DNA of 10,152 bases from an uncultured Alcaligenaceae bacterium (GTDB lineage Bacteria > Pseudomonadota > Gammaproteobacteria > Burkholderiales > Burkholderiaceae_B). Shown one piece after another: positions 6,895 through 10,152 of the stretch; within the stretch, counting starts at the first letter, position 1; each line of letters opens with the position of its first letter. The translations under genes and the position numbers were made by a program. The stretch is taken from the NCBI GenBank assembly GCA_937897265.1, contig CALCPT010000574.1, positions 1 to 10,152 of the forward strand. Reading direction: 5' to 3'. The notes beneath the pieces are model-generated. The model saw only the letters and a list, made by a program, of their open reading frames with translations, was not told the origin of the DNA and did not search any database.

Positions 6895-6911
6895 ACTGAT
6901 TGGAAACTCGT

Positions 6912-7976
6912 ATGAAAACGTATCGCATCGCCACGATTCCCGGTGACGGCATTGGCAAAGAAGTTGTCCCCGAAGGACAAAAAGTGCTTGAAGCACTTGC
7001 ACGTCAAAATCCCGCCTTGAACTTTGAATTCGAGAATTTTGATTGGGGTGGTGACTACTACCGCAAGCACGGCATGATGATGCCTGAAAATGGCCTTGAT
7101 CCTTTACGCAACAAAGATGCAATCTTGTTTGGCTCTGCTGGCGATCCACATATTCCTGATCACATCACTTTGTGGGGCCTGCGCCTAAAAATCTGCCAGG
7201 GCTTTGACCAATACGCGAACGTACGCCCTACCCGCATCTTGCCCGGCATTGATGCACCGCTCAAGCGCTGCACGCCGGATCAACTCGATTGGGTCATCGT
7301 GCGAGAAAACTCAGAAGGCGAATACTCGGGTGTCGGCGGTCGCGCACATCAGGGTCACCCGATCGAGGTGGCAACTGATGTCAGCATGATGACACGTGCG
7401 GGTGTCGAACGCATCATGCGCTACGCGTTCAAATTGGCGCAATCACGGCCACGCAAATTACTCACTGTTGTGACAAAATCAAACGCACAGCGCCATGCCA
7501 TGGTGATGTGGGATGAGATTGCGGTTCAAATTGCCAAAGAATTTCCGGATGTGACGTGGGATAAAGAGTTAGTGGATGCTGCCACAGCGCGGATGGTGAA
7601 CCGCCCCGCCACGCTTGATACGCTTGTGGCCACCAACCTACACGCCGATATTTTGAGCGATCTCGCCGCCGCGTTAGCGGGCAGTCTGGGTATTGCGCCA
7701 ACAGGCAATATCGATCCCGAGCGTCGCTATCCTTCGATGTTTGAACCCATTCACGGCTCGGCCTTCGACATCATGGGCAAAGGGCTCGCAAATCCTATCG
7801 GTACCTTTTGGTCGGTGGTGATGCTACTTGAGCATTTGGGTGAACAGGCTTCGGCCAATCGGTTGATGGCAGCGATCGAAGCGGTAACCGCAAACCCAAG
7901 ATTGCACACGCGCGATTTAGGCGGGTTAGCGACCACAGCACAAGTGACCGCAGCAGTTTGCGAAAAAATCGCCTAA
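6912..7976 (+). CDS. Tartrate/D-malate dehydrogenase family (NAD-dependent beta-decarboxylating dehydrogenase)
   Basis: 354 residues from ATG at 6912. A longer reading from TTG at 6900 is possible, but GGAA at 6902-6905 lies six bases before the ATG, and MKTYRIATIPGDGIGKEVVP is the normal family N-terminus. Key residues are the GDGIGKE loop (11-17), Arg91 in GLRLKI, Arg97-equivalent region near NVRPTR (103-108), VRENSEGEYSG (130-140, catalytic Tyr138), VTKSNAQR (187-194, catalytic Lys188), Asp222 in ELVDAATARMV, and HADILSDLAAAL (244-255, metal ligands Asp246 and Asp250). The SEGEYSGVGGR form points to the tartrate/D-malate group and not to LeuB or isocitrate dehydrogenase. These enzymes oxidise a 2-hydroxy acid with NAD+ and a divalent metal, usually with loss of CO2. 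It lies downstream of the C-C lyase and converges on the lipoprotein gene with two bases between stop codons. The protein is cytoplasmic. The exact substrate (D-malate, tartrate, an alkylmalate) is unknown. Confidence 0.92.
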   Translation: MKTYRIATIPGDGIGKEVVPEGQKVLEALARQNPALNFEFENFDWGGDYYRKHGMMMPENGLDPLRNKDAILFGSAGDPHIPDHITLWGLRLKICQGFDQYANVRPTRILPGIDAPLKRCTPDQLDWVIVRENSEGEYSGVGGRAHQGHPIEVATDVSMMTRAGVERIMRYAFKLAQSRPRKLLTVVTKSNAQRHAMVMWDEIAVQIAKEFPDVTWDKELVDAATARMVNRPATLDTLVATNLHADILSDLAAALAGSLGIAPTGNIDPERRYPSMFEPIHGSAFDIMGKGLANPIGTFWSVVMLLEHLGEQASANRLMAAIEAVTANPRLHTRDLGGLATTAQVTAAVCEKIA

Positions 7977-7978
7977 CT

Positions 7979-8812
7979 TTAAGGCGTTGGCTGAATCTGT
8001 TGCAGTTCAGCCATCCGCTTAGCCAAAAGCATCGACCACTTGTTAAAGGCCGCCTTGGCATAGCCCCAAGACTGAAACGAGCTCATGTAGCCGTTTGCCC
8101 AAATTTGGGCCGCTTGCGCGGCACCCGCATTCAGTTCTGCAGCATATTTGCGACCAATCTCGGTATCGCGACACTCGGCCAAGACGGCTCCGGTTGCACC
8201 ATCGCGAAACTGCATCTCCATACCTGTTTCACCCAAATATGGGGTTGACCCCGCGGGCCGCCCAGTCACTTTGCCTGAGCTTGCCTCTGCAATGAAGGCG
8301 TACGGAATCAAGGTACCAGCGACGCTACCCGGCACAGAAGTCGGCACCAAATCAGTCAGCGCAATTCGTAGCACCACCACACCGGCACCAGCCTGCGTAA
8401 CAATCGGCATCTGAGGTTTAAACGCGTCACGCAGAGTTTGATAAAAATAATCCGTCAACTGCTTCAAATCAGCTGGATCAACCGTCGGCACTTTGCCATC
8501 TTTTGAATCCTTCGGTGCAGTCAAAGACACCACGATCGGCGCAATCTGGATTTTTTTATATTTTTTCGGATCAAAGCGAGTATCCCGCCAACACTCGATG
8601 CCGTCCATCGCAGCAACAGGCTTGAGCTTGGCGTAATGAGTTAAAAAACCACTTTGTGTCAGGCGCGCTGAATCAATCGCAGTCACGTTCTCGCCAGTAC
8701 CCAGCGCAGCCTCATAGGTTTTACAACCGCTGAGCCCGACTGCAATAAACGCACACAGACTTGCACCCACCACCAAACGGCTGGGCAAGAACAACCTTTT
8801 GGCCTGACGCAT
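7979..8812 (-). CDS. DUF3313-type outer-membrane lipoprotein
   Basis: 277 residues. A basic N-terminus (MRQAKRLFLPSR), a hydrophobic stretch at 13-27 and the lipobox LSGC with Cys30 show a lipoprotein signal peptide. Residue +2 is Lys and not Asp, so sorting to the outer membrane is expected. The mature part has KIQIAPIVV near 87-95, a TDYFYQTLRDAF helix near 120-131, a VVVLRIALTDLVPTS strand near 145-159, and ends in a helical segment. This is the pattern of the DUF3313 family, whose function is not established. The ATG follows the TRAP permease TAG with no intervening base, and AAGG lies eight bases upstream, so it is translated with the permease. There is no terminator room at its 3' end, which meets the dehydrogenase gene. 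A role in envelope passage of the transported compound is speculation. Confidence 0.82.
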   Translation of the reverse strand: MRQAKRLFLPSRLVVGASLCAFIAVGLSGCKTYEAALGTGENVTAIDSARLTQSGFLTHYAKLKPVAAMDGIECWRDTRFDPKKYKKIQIAPIVVSLTAPKDSKDGKVPTVDPADLKQLTDYFYQTLRDAFKPQMPIVTQAGAGVVVLRIALTDLVPTSVPGSVAGTLIPYAFIAEASSGKVTGRPAGSTPYLGETGMEMQFRDGATGAVLAECRDTEIGRKYAAELNAGAAQAAQIWANGYMSSFQSWGYAKAAFNKWSMLLAKRMAELQQIQPTP

Positions 8813-10123
8813 CTACTTCGCCTTACCCATGACATAGTCCGGCAATACAGTCACTACCTCAGGGAAGATCGTAATGATGACGATACAAATCACTAGACAG
8901 ATAAAAAATGGGATCGCTGCACGCGCGATCGTATTGCTGTCTTTACCTGTCATGTTTTGCAGCACGAATAAGTTAAAGCCAACAGGAGGCGTTACCTCTG
9001 CGATCTCAACAAGCAAGACGATAAAGATACCAAACCAAATCAGATCAAAACCTGCTTTTTGAATCATCGGCAGCACGACCGCAGCCGTGAGCACAATCAT
9101 ACTGATGCCATCGAGCGCTGTGCCTAAAATCAAATACACCACGACCAAACAACCGATCAAGGCGTAAGGCGACAGCTGCATGGCATTGACCCATTCAGCC
9201 AACTCGCGAGGGACGCCAGTAAACGCCATGGTTTTAGTCAAAAACGCAGCGCCAGCCAAGATGATCATGATCATGCAACTGGTGCGTGTCGTACCCATCA
9301 GGCCTTCCCAGAAATTTTTCCAGGTCAACGAACGACTGTAGGCTGCAATCACCAACGAGCCAAAGACCCCATAGGCCGCGCATTCGGTTGCTGTGGCATA
9401 ACCGGCTACCAGCACCCAAACGATAAAGATAATCAAAAGCGCACAGGGAATCAGGTTGCCGCTTTTACGTACTTTTTCAAGAAAGCTTGAGGGAGGATCC
9501 GCAGCCGGCACTTTGGACGGATTGCGGATCGACCACCACGCGATGTAACCCATAAACAGCGCCATCAAAATCGCCGAAGGAATAAAACCCGCGAGAAAAA
9601 TTCGAATAATTGAGGCGTCGGCAGCAACGGCATACACCACCATCGTGATCGAAGGTGGGATCAGGATCCCCAACGTGCCAGATGTGGCCAAGGCACCCAA
9701 CGCCAGCTTTTCGTCGTAGCCGCGTTTTTTAAGCTCTGGCAGGGCCACTTTTGCGATGGTGGCGCAGGTAGCCGCAGACGAACCACTCACTGAACCAAAA
9801 ATGCCGCAACCCAGGACAGTCGTGTGCATTAGCCGGCCTGGCACACGATTGAGCCAAGGGCGCAACCCTTCAAACATTTCCTCACTTAACTTGGTTCTGA
9901 ACAGGATTTCACCCATCCAAATAAACAAGGGCAACGCGGCGAGCTCCCACGACGCATTGGTTTCCCAAAACGCTGAGAACAAATTTTTACCGGGTTGCGT
10001 GTTGACAAAAAAAGCTTGTCCGACCCAGCCACAAATGGCGAGCGTCATGGCGATCCAAATGCCGCCAGATAAAAACAACAGCATGATGATCAGTAAAAAC
10101 AGACCGATTCCGAGCGTTTCCAT
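8813..10123 (-). CDS. dctM: TRAP transporter large permease (DctM family)
   Basis: 436 residues, the usual DctM length, made mostly of hydrophobic membrane segments (about 12) in the inner membrane. Signatures are GCGIFGSVSGSSAATCATIA (105-124), LPELKKRGYDEKLALGALA (128-146), GTLGILIPPSI (149-159), a second-repeat region ending LGTALDGISMI (333-343), and EVTPPVGFNLFVLQ (376-389). DctM carries the substrate across the membrane, driven by a Na+ gradient, and works with a small permease (DctQ) and a periplasmic binding protein (DctP). Neither partner is in the window; both would be expected upstream on this strand, beyond base 10152. Known TRAP substrates are mainly carboxylates, which agrees with the lyase and dehydrogenase genes opposite. 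AGAG about seven bases before the ATG is the likely ribosome binding site. The gene symbol names the family, not C4-dicarboxylate specificity. Confidence 0.95.
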   Translation of the reverse strand: METLGIGLFLLIIMLLFLSGGIWIAMTLAICGWVGQAFFVNTQPGKNLFSAFWETNASWELAALPLFIWMGEILFRTKLSEEMFEGLRPWLNRVPGRLMHTTVLGCGIFGSVSGSSAATCATIAKVALPELKKRGYDEKLALGALATSGTLGILIPPSITMVVYAVAADASIIRIFLAGFIPSAILMALFMGYIAWWSIRNPSKVPAADPPSSFLEKVRKSGNLIPCALLIIFIVWVLVAGYATATECAAYGVFGSLVIAAYSRSLTWKNFWEGLMGTTRTSCMIMIILAGAAFLTKTMAFTGVPRELAEWVNAMQLSPYALIGCLVVVYLILGTALDGISMIVLTAAVVLPMIQKAGFDLIWFGIFIVLLVEIAEVTPPVGFNLFVLQNMTGKDSNTIARAAIPFFICLVICIVIITIFPEVVTVLPDYVMGKAK

Positions 10124-10152
10124 AAAGTATCTCTAAAAATTGCAGACTAAGC

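Noticed and set aside
6900-6911. Upstream TTG start adding four residues to the dehydrogenase
   Set aside because: GGAA at 6902-6905 is correctly placed for ATG 6912 and would lie inside the longer version; the family N-terminus begins at the ATG.
10124-10152. End of a dctQ gene upstream of the permease
   Set aside because: Only 29 bases remain. TAG triplets are present, but nothing shows which frame, if any, is coding.

Overview
The window looks like a piece of a Gram-negative proteobacterial chromosome, most likely betaproteobacterial (Burkholderiales-like). This is inferred from moderate GC content, dense gene packing, a CrgA-type LysR regulator, a TRAP transporter, a DUF3313 lipoprotein and the style of the catabolic genes. 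No marker gene confirms the taxonomy. The first 21 bases are not genomic: they match the 3' end of the Illumina TruSeq read-1 adapter, so the window begins at an untrimmed contig end.

Layout. (1) Bases 22-2362, minus strand: a two-gene unit. A FadH/old-yellow-enzyme type flavin and iron-sulfur oxidoreductase overlaps by four bases (ATGA) with a metallo-beta-lactamase-fold hydrolase of the N-acyl-homoserine-lactonase type, which is cut off by the contig end. (2) Bases 2363-2529: a divergent promoter region with an inverted repeat. (3) Bases 2530-5774, plus strand: a LysR regulator, a ModA-like periplasmic-binding fold protein that has no signal peptide (ATGA overlap with the regulator), and an amidase-signature hydrolase with a GatC/AtzG-like helical tail. 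(4) Bases 5775-5940: a gap with a long inverted repeat and a perfect T-N11-A palindrome. (5) Bases 5941-7976, plus strand: an isocitrate lyase/PEP mutase family C-C lyase and a tartrate/D-malate dehydrogenase type beta-decarboxylating dehydrogenase. (6) Bases 7979-10123, minus strand: a TRAP large permease (DctM) directly abutting a DUF3313 lipoprotein gene. They converge on the dehydrogenase with only 2 bases between stop codons.

Taken together this reads as a catabolic cluster for an organic acid or amide. A TRAP system would import a carboxylate. An amidase would release an acid from an amide, and a beta-decarboxylating 2-hydroxyacid dehydrogenase and a C-C lyase would bring the product to central metabolism. 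A reductase plus lactonase-like hydrolase may act on an unsaturated or cyclic precursor. A LysR regulator sits between the two arms. The substrate cannot be read from the sequence. The least ordinary parts are the regulator-coupled binding protein without export signal, the amidase tail and the lipoprotein tied to the TRAP permease. No RNA genes, mobile elements or CRISPR arrays were seen, and there is no gene-free stretch over 300 bases.
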